Source: an uncultured Eubacteriales bacterium (lineage in GTDB: Bacteria > Bacillota > Clostridia > Oscillospirales > Oscillospiraceae). From it: a DNA stretch of 64,000 nucleotides. The position numbers and the translations under genes are program-made. The DNA is taken from contig URDK01000004.1 of assembly GCA_900546485.1 (NCBI GenBank), positions 1 through 64,000 on the forward strand, given 5' to 3'. Below the pieces are notes generated by a model that saw only the letters and a list, made by a program, of their open reading frames with translations, was not told the DNA's origin and did no database searches. This document shows, one piece after another, positions 43,334 to 52,428 of the stretch (positions are counted from its first letter, which is position 1; every line of letters begins with the position of its first letter).

Positions 43334-43370
43334 CGGCCCCGGAAGTTAAAAACAGCTTTTGGGGCCGTTT
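43334..43370 (+). terminator. Possible terminator of the salvage operon
   Basis: CGGCCCC at 43334-43340 pairs with GGGGCCG at 43361-43367 around a 20-base loop, followed by TTTGGG. The T-run is short. Confidence 0.45.
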
Positions 43371-43382
43371 GGGCCTCCTCCA

Positions 43383-43412
43383 AATTAAACAAAATTTTTA
43401 TTTTGTTTAATT
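43383..43412. repeat. Perfect 13-base inverted repeat, A+T only apart from one G-C pair
   Basis: AATTAAACAAAAT at 43383-43395 is perfectly complementary to ATTTTGTTTAATT at 43400-43412 around TTTT. It lies 70 bases upstream of the Xer recombinase gene and beyond the operon terminator. It may be an operator or a weak bidirectional terminator. Confidence 0.75.
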
Positions 43413-43481
43413 ATTTGTGCATTTCCAGGTTTACAATTTGCTCCCCTTGCCTTACAATATAATAGCTGGAGGTGAATCAGT

Positions 43482-44498
43482 TTGGACTACCGCAACGAGG
43501 CGCCGCCCGTACTCAGGGACTTCCTGAGCTACCACGAAACCATCAAGGGCCACTCACGCGCCACGGTTGATGAGTACTTCCTCGACTTGAGGAATTTCTT
43601 TAGATATCTTAAAATCGAACGCGGCCTCGTGCCGCGCTCTGCGGAGCTTGACGAGATATCCATCAAGGATGTGGACCTGGATCTTATAGCCTCCGTCACG
43701 CTGAACGACGTCTACGACTATATGGCCTTTCTATCACGGGACAAGGTAAAAAACGAGCGCAGCCGTGAGCCCGAGTACGGTCTCATGGCGTCGTCCCGAG
43801 CCAGAAAAATCGCCACGATCCGCAGTTTTTATAAGTATTTGACCGTAAAGACAAAGCAGCTGGAGGTTAACCCGGTCGAGGGGCTGGATACGCCAAAAAC
43901 CACCAAGTCTCTCCCCCGCTATCTGTCGCTTGACGAGTCCAGACGTTTGCTGGATGCCGTTGACGGAGTCAACAGCGAGCGCGATTATTGCATAATTTGC
44001 CTTTTTCTTAACTGCGGGCTGCGCATATCCGAGATAGTCGGTCTGAATGTCGGGGACGTGCGCGAGGATTCCCTTCGCATACTCGGCAAGGGCAATAAAG
44101 AGCGCATTGTCTATCTGAACGAAGCCTGCCAAGCGGCCATTGAGGCTTATAAGCCGGTACGCTCACAGATGGCCGGAAGTTCGGTCAGCGCGTTTTTTGT
44201 CTCGAATCGACGAAAGCGCATGAGTCGTGAGACAGTTCACGCCATGGTTAAGAAAACTCTGCTGAAGGCCGGCCTGGACCCGGACAAGTACTCGTCTCAC
44301 AAGCTGCGGCACACAGCGGCTACGCTCATGCTGCAAAACGGGGTCGACGTGCGCACATTACAGGAGGTGCTCGGGCACGAGCACTTGAACACGACGCAGA
44401 TATACACTCACGTAGATAACTCAGAGCTGCGCCTGGCTGCACAGGCCAATCCGCTGGCCGATTATATTTCGGAAAAAAGCGACGCTGAGGACAAATGA
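43482..44498 (+). CDS. Xer-type tyrosine recombinase (XerC-like)
   Basis: The 338-residue protein has an N-terminal SAM-like domain (about 10-125) and a catalytic domain with LNCGLRISEIVGL (Arg), Lys in LGKGNKERI, HKLRHTAATLML (His, Arg) and LGHEHLNTTQIYTHV (His, Tyr). It is longer than the XerD of this window and probably its XerC partner at dif, although an integrase role is possible. The TTG start at 43482 follows GGAGGTGA. No mobile element genes surround it. Confidence 0.88.
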   Translation: MDYRNEAPPVLRDFLSYHETIKGHSRATVDEYFLDLRNFFRYLKIERGLVPRSAELDEISIKDVDLDLIASVTLNDVYDYMAFLSRDKVKNERSREPEYGLMASSRARKIATIRSFYKYLTVKTKQLEVNPVEGLDTPKTTKSLPRYLSLDESRRLLDAVDGVNSERDYCIICLFLNCGLRISEIVGLNVGDVREDSLRILGKGNKERIVYLNEACQAAIEAYKPVRSQMAGSSVSAFFVSNRRKRMSRETVHAMVKKTLLKAGLDPDKYSSHKLRHTAATLMLQNGVDVRTLQEVLGHEHLNTTQIYTHVDNSELRLAAQANPLADYISEKSDAEDK

Positions 44499-44600
44499 TT
44501 TGCCCTTTTGTACAAATATTTCAGGCGATTTTTGAGAACATTTCCGACTCATTTTCGTCTTTTTGCATTGCGTGACCAATTCTAAAACATAGGAGAGAAA

Positions 44601-45323
44601 ATGATGAAGCTTACCCGACGCATAACCGCCCTTGCACTTGCGCTGCTGATGCTCACGGCTCTTGCGGCCTGCGGAAGTAGCTCCGACGATCCCGCCTCCC
44701 CCAGTGACGAGGTCATAGGCGACGTCGCCTCCAGCGCGGCGCCAAGCGAAAGCCCCGAGGCGTCCGAGGAGCCTGAGGAGAGCGCCGAACCCACTCCTAC
44801 CCCGACGCCTGTTCCCACGCCCACTCCTACGCCTGTTCCGACACCGACTCCCGTTCCGTCTGTGCAGCCAACTGAGCAGCCTGTGGATCCCAGTGAGACT
44901 CCCGGTGCTCAGCCCAGCGAAAATCCGGACGGCGAGAGCGTTGACCTCAGCGCGTTTTACGATACGGTGACGTCAAGCTATGAGTTTGCTTCCCTTTCTG
45001 ACCTCGACAGCACTATGCTTGACACTTATTACCCGGGGCTTACCGCAGTTTCCACCCTCCAGCTTATTGCAAAAATGCCCATGATCAGTGCCAGCGGGCA
45101 TGAGATAGTGCTCATTCAGTGCGAGAATTCCGACGACGTGGCGACTGTTCAGGCCATACTTGAGGCACGCAAGCAGACTCAGGTCGATGGCGGTGCCTGG
45201 TATCCTGAGACAACGGCCATCTGGGAGGCCGCCCAGATCTGTGTCTCCGGCAATTATCTGATGCTCATCTCGCACGAGAACGCCGCCGACATAGCCGACA
45301 GCTTTTACGCACTCTTTGCCTGA
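44601..45323 (+). CDS. DUF4358-type lipoprotein with Pro-Thr linker
   Basis: The 240-residue protein begins with a signal peptide and lipobox LAAC (Cys near 24). Residues about 30-112 are a disordered linker of Ser/Glu and then PTPTPVPTPTP repeats, spanning the wall. The C-terminal domain (about 115-240) resembles DUF4358, a small extracytoplasmic domain of unknown function. The MBOAT gene follows 31 bases later, so it may belong to the same surface-modification operon. Confidence 0.75.
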   Translation: MMKLTRRITALALALLMLTALAACGSSSDDPASPSDEVIGDVASSAAPSESPEASEEPEESAEPTPTPTPVPTPTPTPVPTPTPVPSVQPTEQPVDPSETPGAQPSENPDGESVDLSAFYDTVTSSYEFASLSDLDSTMLDTYYPGLTAVSTLQLIAKMPMISASGHEIVLIQCENSDDVATVQAILEARKQTQVDGGAWYPETTAIWEAAQICVSGNYLMLISHENAADIADSFYALFA

Positions 45324-45353
45324 TAATTCTGACAGCCCGGAGGGACGCCGCAG

Positions 45354-46751
45354 ATGGTCTTTTCCAGCATACTGTTCATGTTCATATATCTGCCCGTGGT
45401 GCTGTTTCTCTACTACATCTCCCCGGTCAGATGGCGCAATCCCATACTTTTTGTTGCAAACCTTGTGTTCTACGGCTGGGGCGAGCCTGTTTTCATCGTC
45501 CTCATGCTGTTTTCCATCACGATAAACTATATAAACGGCATGCTCATAGGCCGCTGGAGGCTTGAAAAGCAGAAAAAAGCCAAGACTGTCCTCGTGATAA
45601 ACGTGGTCATAAACCTGGCCTTGCTGGGCTTTTTCAAGTACTACGATCTCATTGCCGAGACGCTCAGCCTCCTGCCGTTTATTGATATCAAGCCCCTGGG
45701 CATCGCGCTGCCGATAGGTATCTCCTTCTACACCTTCCAGACGATGTCCTACCCGATTGACGTCTATCGCGGTGACGCAGACGTGCAGAGAAACTACGTC
45801 AGCTTCGGCACCTTTGTGGCGCTGTTTCCGCAGCTCATTGCGGGCCCCATCGTTCGCTACAAGGATGTGGCGGACCAGCTTAATTTCCGCGCGAGCAGCA
45901 TCGACCAGTTCTCCTCCGGCGTCGAGCGCTTTATGGTAGGCGTTGCGAAAAAGGTGCTCATTGCAAACAGCCTCGGCAAGCTCTGGGACTATTATGCCGC
46001 GGTGCCGGCGGGAGAGCTCACCTTCCTGGGTTCCTGGCTGGGCATAATAGCGTTCACGCTGCAGATATACTTTGATTTCTCCGGCTACTCCGACATGGCC
46101 ATAGGACTTGGCCGTATGATAGGCTTTGAGTTCGAGGAGAACTTCAACTACCCCTACATCTCAAAGAGCGTGACCGAATTCTGGCGTCGCTGGCACATGT
46201 CCCTCGGTACATGGTTCCGCGACTACCTGTATATTCCCCTTGGAGGCAACCGCTGCGGCAGAGCCAGACAGCTTTTGAATATCACCATTGTATGGGCGGC
46301 CACCGGCATTTGGCATGGTGCGAATTGGACCTTCCTTCTCTGGGGACTGTACTACGCGGTGTTTTTGATGATTGAGAAGCTCTTCCTGCTAAAAAGGTTG
46401 GAAAAGCTGCCGGTATTGGGCCACATTTATACTATTATTGTGGTCATGTTTGGCTGGGTCATGTTCCAGCTCGACAGCCTTACCGCGATCGGCAATTACA
46501 CCAGCGCCATGCTCGGGTTCGGCGCGTCCAGCCTGGCGGAGTCGGCGGACCTGTACTATCTGAGCAGCTATGCGCTGACGTTTGTGATAGCCATACTCGC
46601 CTCCTTGCCCCTGGGCAGCCGGCTGTTCGGCAAGCTGCCGGATAAAGTCAAGCGAGTTGCGGCTCCGACGCTCATCGTGCTGGCGCTGATCCTGTCTACA
46701 GCCTATCTTGTGGACGCGACCTACAATCCGTTCATTTACTTCAATTTCTAA
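45354..46751 (+). CDS. MBOAT-family O-acyltransferase (AlgI/PatA-like)
   Basis: The 465-residue membrane protein has about eleven helices and the MBOAT signatures SFYTFQTMSYPIDVYRG, GPIVRYKDVADQL, SVTEFWRRWHMSLGTWFRDYLYIPLGG and the catalytic His in GIWHGANWTFLLWG. Proteins of this type pass acetyl groups across the membrane to a partner esterase-like protein that acetylates a polysaccharide. The next gene encodes a DHHW partner of exactly this kind. GGAGGG precedes the ATG. Confidence 0.93.
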   Translation: MVFSSILFMFIYLPVVLFLYYISPVRWRNPILFVANLVFYGWGEPVFIVLMLFSITINYINGMLIGRWRLEKQKKAKTVLVINVVINLALLGFFKYYDLIAETLSLLPFIDIKPLGIALPIGISFYTFQTMSYPIDVYRGDADVQRNYVSFGTFVALFPQLIAGPIVRYKDVADQLNFRASSIDQFSSGVERFMVGVAKKVLIANSLGKLWDYYAAVPAGELTFLGSWLGIIAFTLQIYFDFSGYSDMAIGLGRMIGFEFEENFNYPYISKSVTEFWRRWHMSLGTWFRDYLYIPLGGNRCGRARQLLNITIVWAATGIWHGANWTFLLWGLYYAVFLMIEKLFLLKRLEKLPVLGHIYTIIVVMFGWVMFQLDSLTAIGNYTSAMLGFGASSLAESADLYYLSSYALTFVIAILASLPLGSRLFGKLPDKVKRVAAPTLIVLALILSTAYLVDATYNPFIYFNF

Positions 46752-46763
46752 GGAGGGCCCGGT

Positions 46764-47888
46764 ATGAACAAAAAAGCACTATGGGCCGAGGCCCTCATCT
46801 TTCTGGCGTTTATAGGAGTGTTTTTCATCCTGAATCTTGTACTGCCTGACCGGCAGTTTTCTGAGCAGGAGAATCGCTACCTGCAGCAGCGACCGGAGTT
46901 CAGTTTCAAGAGCCTGTTCAGCGGAGACTATACCTCCAAATTTGAGACCTATACCACAGACCAGTTTACCTTCCGGGACGAGTGGATAACCCTCAAGGCT
47001 GCGAGCGAGCTTGCGCTTGGCAAGCAGGAGAACAATGACGTCCATCTCTGCGAGGGCGGCACACTGATAAAGGGCTTTGAGCGTCCCGATGACTCGACTC
47101 TGGACTCAAATATGTCCGCGCTGAACGCGCTGGTTGAGAACACCGACGCTGATGTGTATTTTGCACTTATTCCCGACAAGTCCGACCTCTACGCCTCGCT
47201 TTTGCCTAATAATGCTCCTAATGACAGCGAAAAAGAAGTAATTGACTATTGCTATGATAAGTCCGGCGCCATAAACGTGGACATGTATTCAGCGCTCAGC
47301 TCACACACTGACGAATATATCTTCTATCGCACCGACCACCACTGGACCAGCCTCGGCGCATACTATGGCCTTTCGGCCCTCGCCGAAAGCATGGGCCTCC
47401 CCTGCCCTGCGCTTGATTCCTACACTGACAGACATGTGGTCTCCGAGGAATTCTACGGTACAACCTGGTCGTCCTCCGGCTTCTCCTGGGTTGATCCGGA
47501 TACTATGGAGATCTTTGTTGATGAGCCTGAAGGCCTGAAGGTCACCAGCTACCCCGAGGGCAGCCCGGTAGAGGGCAAGCTCTATGATTTCAGCTTCCTT
47601 GAGAAGAAGGACAAGTACTCCATGTTCATGGGCGGCAACTGCCCGATGCACGTCATAGAGACCGGTGCTGAGGACAAGCCGAGTCTGCTCATTCTTCGTG
47701 ACTCCTATACGGACAGTCTTATTCCCTTCCTTCTCGATGACTTCTCTGAGATACATGTACTCGACCTGCGCTATTACCGCGCCAGCCTCAAGGCATATAT
47801 GGAGCAGAATGACTTTGATAACGTACTCGTTTGTTACAGTGCCTCGAACTTCTGCACTGACTCAAACATCTTCCTATTGGGTATGTGA
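46764..47888 (+). CDS. DHHW-family protein, AlgX/AlgJ-like O-acetylation partner
   Basis: The 374-residue protein has a single N-terminal membrane anchor (about 8-27) and an extracytoplasmic SGNH-like domain. The signature RTDHHWTSLGAYYGL carries the catalytic Asp/His pair and LILRDSYTDSLIPFLL the Ser. It probably takes acetyl groups exported by the MBOAT protein and transfers them to a cell-surface polymer. The polymer is not known. AAGGAGGG precedes the start, and a strong terminator follows. Confidence 0.88.
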   Translation: MNKKALWAEALIFLAFIGVFFILNLVLPDRQFSEQENRYLQQRPEFSFKSLFSGDYTSKFETYTTDQFTFRDEWITLKAASELALGKQENNDVHLCEGGTLIKGFERPDDSTLDSNMSALNALVENTDADVYFALIPDKSDLYASLLPNNAPNDSEKEVIDYCYDKSGAINVDMYSALSSHTDEYIFYRTDHHWTSLGAYYGLSALAESMGLPCPALDSYTDRHVVSEEFYGTTWSSSGFSWVDPDTMEIFVDEPEGLKVTSYPEGSPVEGKLYDFSFLEKKDKYSMFMGGNCPMHVIETGAEDKPSLLILRDSYTDSLIPFLLDDFSEIHVLDLRYYRASLKAYMEQNDFDNVLVCYSASNFCTDSNIFLLGM

Positions 47889-47931
47889 GAAGATATGAAT
47901 ACTCACTGTCAGTGAAGGTAAACGCACTAAA

Positions 47932-47966
47932 AAAGCAGCCGTCCATTAGGACGGCTGCTTTGCTTT
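47932..47966 (+). terminator. Terminator between the DHHW gene and the converging ATPase-like gene
   Basis: AAGCAGCCGTCC at 47933-47944 pairs perfectly with GGACGGCTGCTT at 47949-47960 around ATTA, with flanking A- and T-rich tracts; probably bidirectional. Confidence 0.85.
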
Positions 47967-47978
47967 GGGTCCGTTTTT

Positions 47979-49961
47979 TTATCGTGCCTCGTGTTTGCCC
48001 TTGGGTACCCGAAGCTCGCCGTTGAAGGCGAGAATGGAAACAAGCGCAGCACCGACGATGGCTATGGAATCGATAAATACCGAGAACCACAGCGTGGAGA
48101 GGCCGAAGCCCGCAAGCAGCATGAGCACCAGCTTCACGATGGCAGACGCGCCGATGACAGCCGTAGAGAGCATCTTGGCATAGCGCGAAACTGCAATGGC
48201 GAGGGATATCTTGTCCACACTGCCGCCAAAGACGGTGATGTCAGTGCCTACAGGCATTGTCAGCGCCTCGACGCCGGTCATCGCGATATCTATGTCAGCC
48301 GCAGTGTGCGAGCCTCCAAAGGATTCGCCGCTGCCTACAAAGGTCAGCCCGCGTCCGGGGACGCAGCCGCCCTTGACTTCGGCAAGAGTTGCGCGCATCT
48401 TTTCGCGGTCGCACTCGGAATAGTACTCGGGAATGCTGAGCGCCGAGGCGGCTCGAGCCGCGGAATCACGGCTCTCATCCGTGAACATGATGACGCTGTC
48501 TATACCGCAGGCTTTGAGCTCGGCGACACCCTCTGCGGCATCGGCACGCAGCTGGTCGGTCATCACGATGCGGCCCGCGTATTCGTCGCCGATTGAGATA
48601 TAATATGAGAAGTCGTCTGAGATGTCCGCGTCGGGTACCGACACGCCCTTTATCATCATGAGGTCACGGCTGCCCACGCAGATGCGTATGCCGTCAACCT
48701 TTACCTCCACCCCGCTGCCAGGTATCTCTACAAAGTTCTCTATGAGGTCAATGTAGATCGTGTCGCCGTAGCAGGCAATGACGGAACGGGCCTGCGGAGT
48801 GTTAGAGTATGCAAGGGCGTGTGCCGCTATCTTGAGCAGCACGTTGGACTCCATACGTTCTGACTTGATGGCAACGACCTTGGGACTGCCTTCGCTGAGA
48901 GTTCCCGCCTTGTCGAAGGCCACAGTGCCGGTGTTGGCAACGCTGTCCATGGCGTTGCAGCCGTCAAAGAGCACGCCGCTCTTGGCCGCGCCGCACATGG
49001 CGCACAGCCGGATAAGCGGAACGGCAACATTGAGTGCGCAGGGGCTTGCCAAAACGAGCAGCATGGCTGCACGACGTACGGATTCCTGAATCGTGATGTC
49101 GAAAATCAGCGGCAGCAGCACGAGCACGAGGATAGCCGCTACGGTCACGATGGGGGTAAGGTAAGTCTGTATCCAGCCGAAGGATTTGGGAACCACCTCT
49201 CCCCTCTTTGCGCCGTTTTCAACAGCGGCAAAGAGCGCGGCAGCAGCGGAATCCGAGGAAAGCGAAGTAACTTCGCAGCGGAGCTGGCCGTTCTGATTGA
49301 GGCATCCGGAAAGTATCTCGTCGCCTTCCTTTACCAAAACAGCGCCGGAGTAGTCGCCAAGAGCCGAGCGGTCAAGGCTGGACGTACCCTCAAGCACAAT
49401 GCAGTCACAGGGTACGCGCTCACCGGGATAGATGACTATGGTGTCCCCGACCTCGATGGTGTCGGCCGGTACAGTCTCCTCCTCCCCGTCGCGCACTACG
49501 TGCGCGTCATCCGGTTCGCAGTAGATCTGGTCGAGCACGGAGCGGTAAGTGCGTATGTAAGCATACTCGACAAACAGGCAGCCTATCTGATAGAGCAGCA
49601 CAAGCGCCGTGCCCTCGATAGCAAAGCCGAATATGAGCGCGAGAATGACGGAAAGCGTTATAAGCACCGTCTTGTCCAGATACCGGCCGCGCATAACGCT
49701 CAGCACCGCGCCAGCTGCGATATCCCAGCCGGCAATGAGAACCGAGACAATCAGCAGCACTGTCGGCCAGGGTGCAGGTATGGAACGTACGAGCAAGGAC
49801 ACCGCAAACGCGGCGCAGGAAACGATGAGCCTTACTATGAAGACGATGTCAAGTCCAAGCTCGTCTGAGCCGCCCGGGCCGGAGCCGGCCGCTCCGGAGC
49901 AGTCTCCGGAGCAGCTGAACCGTCTCCCGACGGACTTTTCGAGGATTTCGGTAAAGTTCAT
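47979..49961 (-). CDS. P1B-type ATPase-like protein with degenerate catalytic motifs
   Basis: The 660-residue protein aligns along its length with heavy-metal P-type ATPases: membrane helices near 40-130, 265-320 and 605-645, an actuator domain, and phosphorylation and nucleotide domains. The key motifs are changed. TGES is replaced by GDYSG, the ion-site CPC by SPC, DKTGT by DKAGT (Asp near 350 kept), the HP motif by NTP, TGD by TDE and GDGxND by GSGESF. Mg2+ ligands and the phosphatase Glu are thus missing. The N-terminus has a CSGDCSG motif. The frame is intact, so the protein is probably made but unlikely to pump in the usual way. Confidence 0.85.
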   Translation of the reverse strand: MNFTEILEKSVGRRFSCSGDCSGAAGSGPGGSDELGLDIVFIVRLIVSCAAFAVSLLVRSIPAPWPTVLLIVSVLIAGWDIAAGAVLSVMRGRYLDKTVLITLSVILALIFGFAIEGTALVLLYQIGCLFVEYAYIRTYRSVLDQIYCEPDDAHVVRDGEEETVPADTIEVGDTIVIYPGERVPCDCIVLEGTSSLDRSALGDYSGAVLVKEGDEILSGCLNQNGQLRCEVTSLSSDSAAAALFAAVENGAKRGEVVPKSFGWIQTYLTPIVTVAAILVLVLLPLIFDITIQESVRRAAMLLVLASPCALNVAVPLIRLCAMCGAAKSGVLFDGCNAMDSVANTGTVAFDKAGTLSEGSPKVVAIKSERMESNVLLKIAAHALAYSNTPQARSVIACYGDTIYIDLIENFVEIPGSGVEVKVDGIRICVGSRDLMMIKGVSVPDADISDDFSYYISIGDEYAGRIVMTDQLRADAAEGVAELKACGIDSVIMFTDESRDSAARAASALSIPEYYSECDREKMRATLAEVKGGCVPGRGLTFVGSGESFGGSHTAADIDIAMTGVEALTMPVGTDITVFGGSVDKISLAIAVSRYAKMLSTAVIGASAIVKLVLMLLAGFGLSTLWFSVFIDSIAIVGAALVSILAFNGELRVPKGKHEAR

Positions 49962-50003
49962 CGAACCCCCTCCTTAAAACTTGGGATATGCGCCGGGAAG
50001 GTC

Positions 50004-50942
50004 TCAGTCGGCCTTGCCGTCGCAGCCGAGCACGTCAACTATCTTGTGCGCGACCATGGCCTTGATAGCGGCACGGGCGGGCTTGAGATACTGACGGGGG
50101 TCAAAGTCGGCGGGATGCTCGGCGAAATACTTGCGGATGGAAGCGGTCATGGCAAGACGCAGGTCGGAGTCAATATTTATCTTGCAGACAGCGCTGCGGG
50201 CAGCCTGACGAAGCTGATCCTCGGGCACGCCGATGGCGCCGGGCATGTTGCCGCCGTACTTGTTGATCTCAGCAACGAACTCCTGAGGCACGGAAGATGC
50301 GCCGTGCAGGACTATCGGGAAACCAGGCAGGTTCTTCTCGACGGCCTCGAGCACGTCGAAGCGCAGCTGCGGCTTCGTGCCGGGCTTGAACTTGTAGGCA
50401 CCGTGGCTGGTGCCGATGGCGATGGCCAGGGAGTCGCAGCCAGTGCGCTCTACAAACTCCTGGACCTCCTCCGGACGGGTGTAGGAGGCGTGACCTTCCT
50501 CGACCTTGACCTCGTCCTCAATGCCGGCGAGGGTGCCCAGCTCGGCCTCGACGACAACACCGTGATCGTGAGCATACTCAACGACCTGCTTGGTGATGGC
50601 GATGTTCTCCTCGAAGGGCTTGGAGCTGGCGTCTATCATAACAGAGGTGAAGCCGCCGTCGATGCAGCTCTTGCACAGCTCAAAGCTGTCGCCGTGGTCA
50701 AGGTGCAGGCAGATGGGCAGGCCGGTCTCGATAACAGCGGCCTCGACGAGCTTCATGAGGTAAGTATGATTCGCGTAGGCGCGAGCGCCCTTGGAGACCT
50801 GGAGGATGAGCGGAGCGCGCAGCTCAGCGGCGGCTTCGGTGATGCCCTGGACGATCTCCATGTTATTCACGTTGAACGCGCCAATGGCGTACCCACCGTC
50901 GTAGGCTTTGCGGAACATTTCCTTGGATGTTACGAGGCTCAT
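50004..50942 (-). CDS. fba: Class II fructose-bisphosphate aldolase
   Basis: The 312-residue zinc enzyme splits fructose-1,6-bisphosphate in glycolysis. Visible motifs are NMEIVQGITEAAAE near the start, zinc His in CLHLDHGDSFELC, VMIDASSKPFEENI, Glu in VEAELGTLAG, His in IGTSHGAYKF and IVLHGASSVP. It is divergent from the phosphofructokinase gene, so two consecutive glycolytic steps share one promoter region. AAGGAGAT precedes the ATG. Confidence 0.96.
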   Translation of the reverse strand: MSLVTSKEMFRKAYDGGYAIGAFNVNNMEIVQGITEAAAELRAPLILQVSKGARAYANHTYLMKLVEAAVIETGLPICLHLDHGDSFELCKSCIDGGFTSVMIDASSKPFEENIAITKQVVEYAHDHGVVVEAELGTLAGIEDEVKVEEGHASYTRPEEVQEFVERTGCDSLAIAIGTSHGAYKFKPGTKPQLRFDVLEAVEKNLPGFPIVLHGASSVPQEFVAEINKYGGNMPGAIGVPEDQLRQAARSAVCKINIDSDLRLAMTASIRKYFAEHPADFDPRQYLKPARAAIKAMVAHKIVDVLGCDGKAD

Positions 50943-50989
50943 AAAAATTATCTCCTTTGCAAGCGGTAAATTTATGCTATTGCTTATTT

Positions 50990-51015
50990 ATTATATCCCA
51001 AACGTGTGATATAAT
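50990..51015. promoter_or_regulatory. Face-to-face -10 boxes of fba and pfk
   Basis: ATTATATC at 50990-50997 is the exact inverted complement of GATATAAT at 51008-51015, ten bases apart. Each arm contains TATAAT on its own strand (TATAAT 51010-51015 for pfk, and the mirrored one for fba). The two divergent promoters therefore overlap. Confidence 0.55.
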
Positions 51016-51050
51016 CAATAACACCTTTTTAAGAATTTGGAGGTAACAAT

Positions 51051-52292
51051 ATGGAAAAAACGCTCAGGGGAGCCTGCATCATAGGCCAGTCCGGAGGCCC
51101 GACCTCCGTCATCAACGCCAGCGCATACGGCGTTATCAGGACCGCGCTTGACACGGACTGCATCACCAAGGTCTACGGTGCGGCCCACGGCATCAAGGGC
51201 GTGCTTGACGACAAGCTCTACGACATGGGCGAGGAGGACGCCTACGAGCTCAGCCTGCTTATGAATACACCCTCCTCCGAACTCGGCTCCTGCCGCTATA
51301 AGATGGCTGATCCCGAGAAGGACGACACCGACTATAAGCGTATCCTTGAGATCTTCAAGAAATACGACGTTCGCTACTTCTTCTATAACGGCGGCAACGA
51401 CTCCATGGACACCTGCGACAAGATCAGCCGCTACATGGAGAAGAGCGGCTATGAGTGCCGTGTCATGGGCGTGCCCAAGACCATCGATAACGACCTCTAC
51501 AATACTGACCACTGCCCCGGCTTCGGCAGCGCGGCGAAGTACATCGCCACCTCCTGCGCCGAGGTTTACAAGGACGCTCATGTCTACGACACCGGCATGA
51601 TCGTCATCATCGAGATCATGGGACGTCACGCCGGCTGGCTCGCGGCCAGCTCCGCCCTCGCTGGTCTCGTCGGCTGCGGTCCGGACCTCATCTACCTGCC
51701 TGAGACCGATTTCGATATGGACAAGTTCCTTGCCGATGCTACCCGTATTTATAAGGAAAAGGGCAACTGCATCGTAGCCGTCTCCGAGGGCATCCACTAT
51801 GCCGACGGCAGCTTCGTTTCCGAGGCCAAGACCAGCGCGACCGACGGCTTCGGTCATGCTCAGCTCGGCGGCCTCGCCTCCCTGCTTGCCTCCGTCGTCA
51901 AGGAGAAGACCGGCGCCAAGGTCCGCGGCATAGAGCTCTCCCTGCTCCAGCGCTGCGGCGCCCACATCGCCTCCAAGGCGGACGTGAGCGAGGCTTTCAT
52001 GGCCGGCGAAGTTGCGGTTCTCTCCGCAGTCGGTGGCGAGACCGGCAAGATGGTCGCCTTTGCGCGCGAGTATGTCGACGGCAAGTATAACTGCGTGCCC
52101 AAGCTCGTGCCTCTTACCAGCGTTGCCAACTTTGAGAAGAAGGTTCCCGCCGAGTGGATACTGCCCGACGGCAAGGGCGTTACTCAGGACTTCATTGATT
52201 ATGCTCTGCCCCTCATCCAGGGAGAGCCCGAGCGCGCGACTGAGAACTCCCTGCCCCGCTACGCAAGGCTCAAGAAGGTCCTTGCGAAGTAA
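51051..52292 (+). CDS. 6-phosphofructokinase, pyrophosphate-dependent type
   Basis: The 413-residue enzyme makes fructose-1,6-bisphosphate. The loop GGNDSMDT has Asp where ATP enzymes have Gly, and VPKTIDNDL has Lys where ATP enzymes have Gly; both are signs of pyrophosphate use. The substrate motif MGRHAGWLA is present. The length fits group II PPi-PFKs of clostridia. TTGGAGGTAAC precedes the ATG and a strong terminator follows. Confidence 0.9.
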   Translation: MEKTLRGACIIGQSGGPTSVINASAYGVIRTALDTDCITKVYGAAHGIKGVLDDKLYDMGEEDAYELSLLMNTPSSELGSCRYKMADPEKDDTDYKRILEIFKKYDVRYFFYNGGNDSMDTCDKISRYMEKSGYECRVMGVPKTIDNDLYNTDHCPGFGSAAKYIATSCAEVYKDAHVYDTGMIVIIEIMGRHAGWLAASSALAGLVGCGPDLIYLPETDFDMDKFLADATRIYKEKGNCIVAVSEGIHYADGSFVSEAKTSATDGFGHAQLGGLASLLASVVKEKTGAKVRGIELSLLQRCGAHIASKADVSEAFMAGEVAVLSAVGGETGKMVAFAREYVDGKYNCVPKLVPLTSVANFEKKVPAEWILPDGKGVTQDFIDYALPLIQGEPERATENSLPRYARLKKVLAK

Positions 52293-52316
52293 ATTCCATA
52301 TACTTTAATGATAGCG

Positions 52317-52346
52317 CAGCGCCGCCCTTTTGGGCGGCGCTGTTTT
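52317..52346 (+). terminator. Terminator after pfk
   Basis: CAGCGCCGCCC at 52317-52327 pairs perfectly with GGGCGGCGCTG at 52332-52342 around TTTT, followed by TTTTGC. Confidence 0.85.
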
Positions 52347-52428
52347 GCATTTCACGGCCTGGTGGGCTTATGCATAACATGGGTTGAGGGCCTCCGCCCT
52401 CGCTACGACATTTAGGAGGCAACGAAAA

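Noticed and set aside
52350..52428. Sigma-E promoter for the cotJ gene around CATAACAT
   Set aside because: The -10 resemblance is weak and no matching -35 lies at the right distance.
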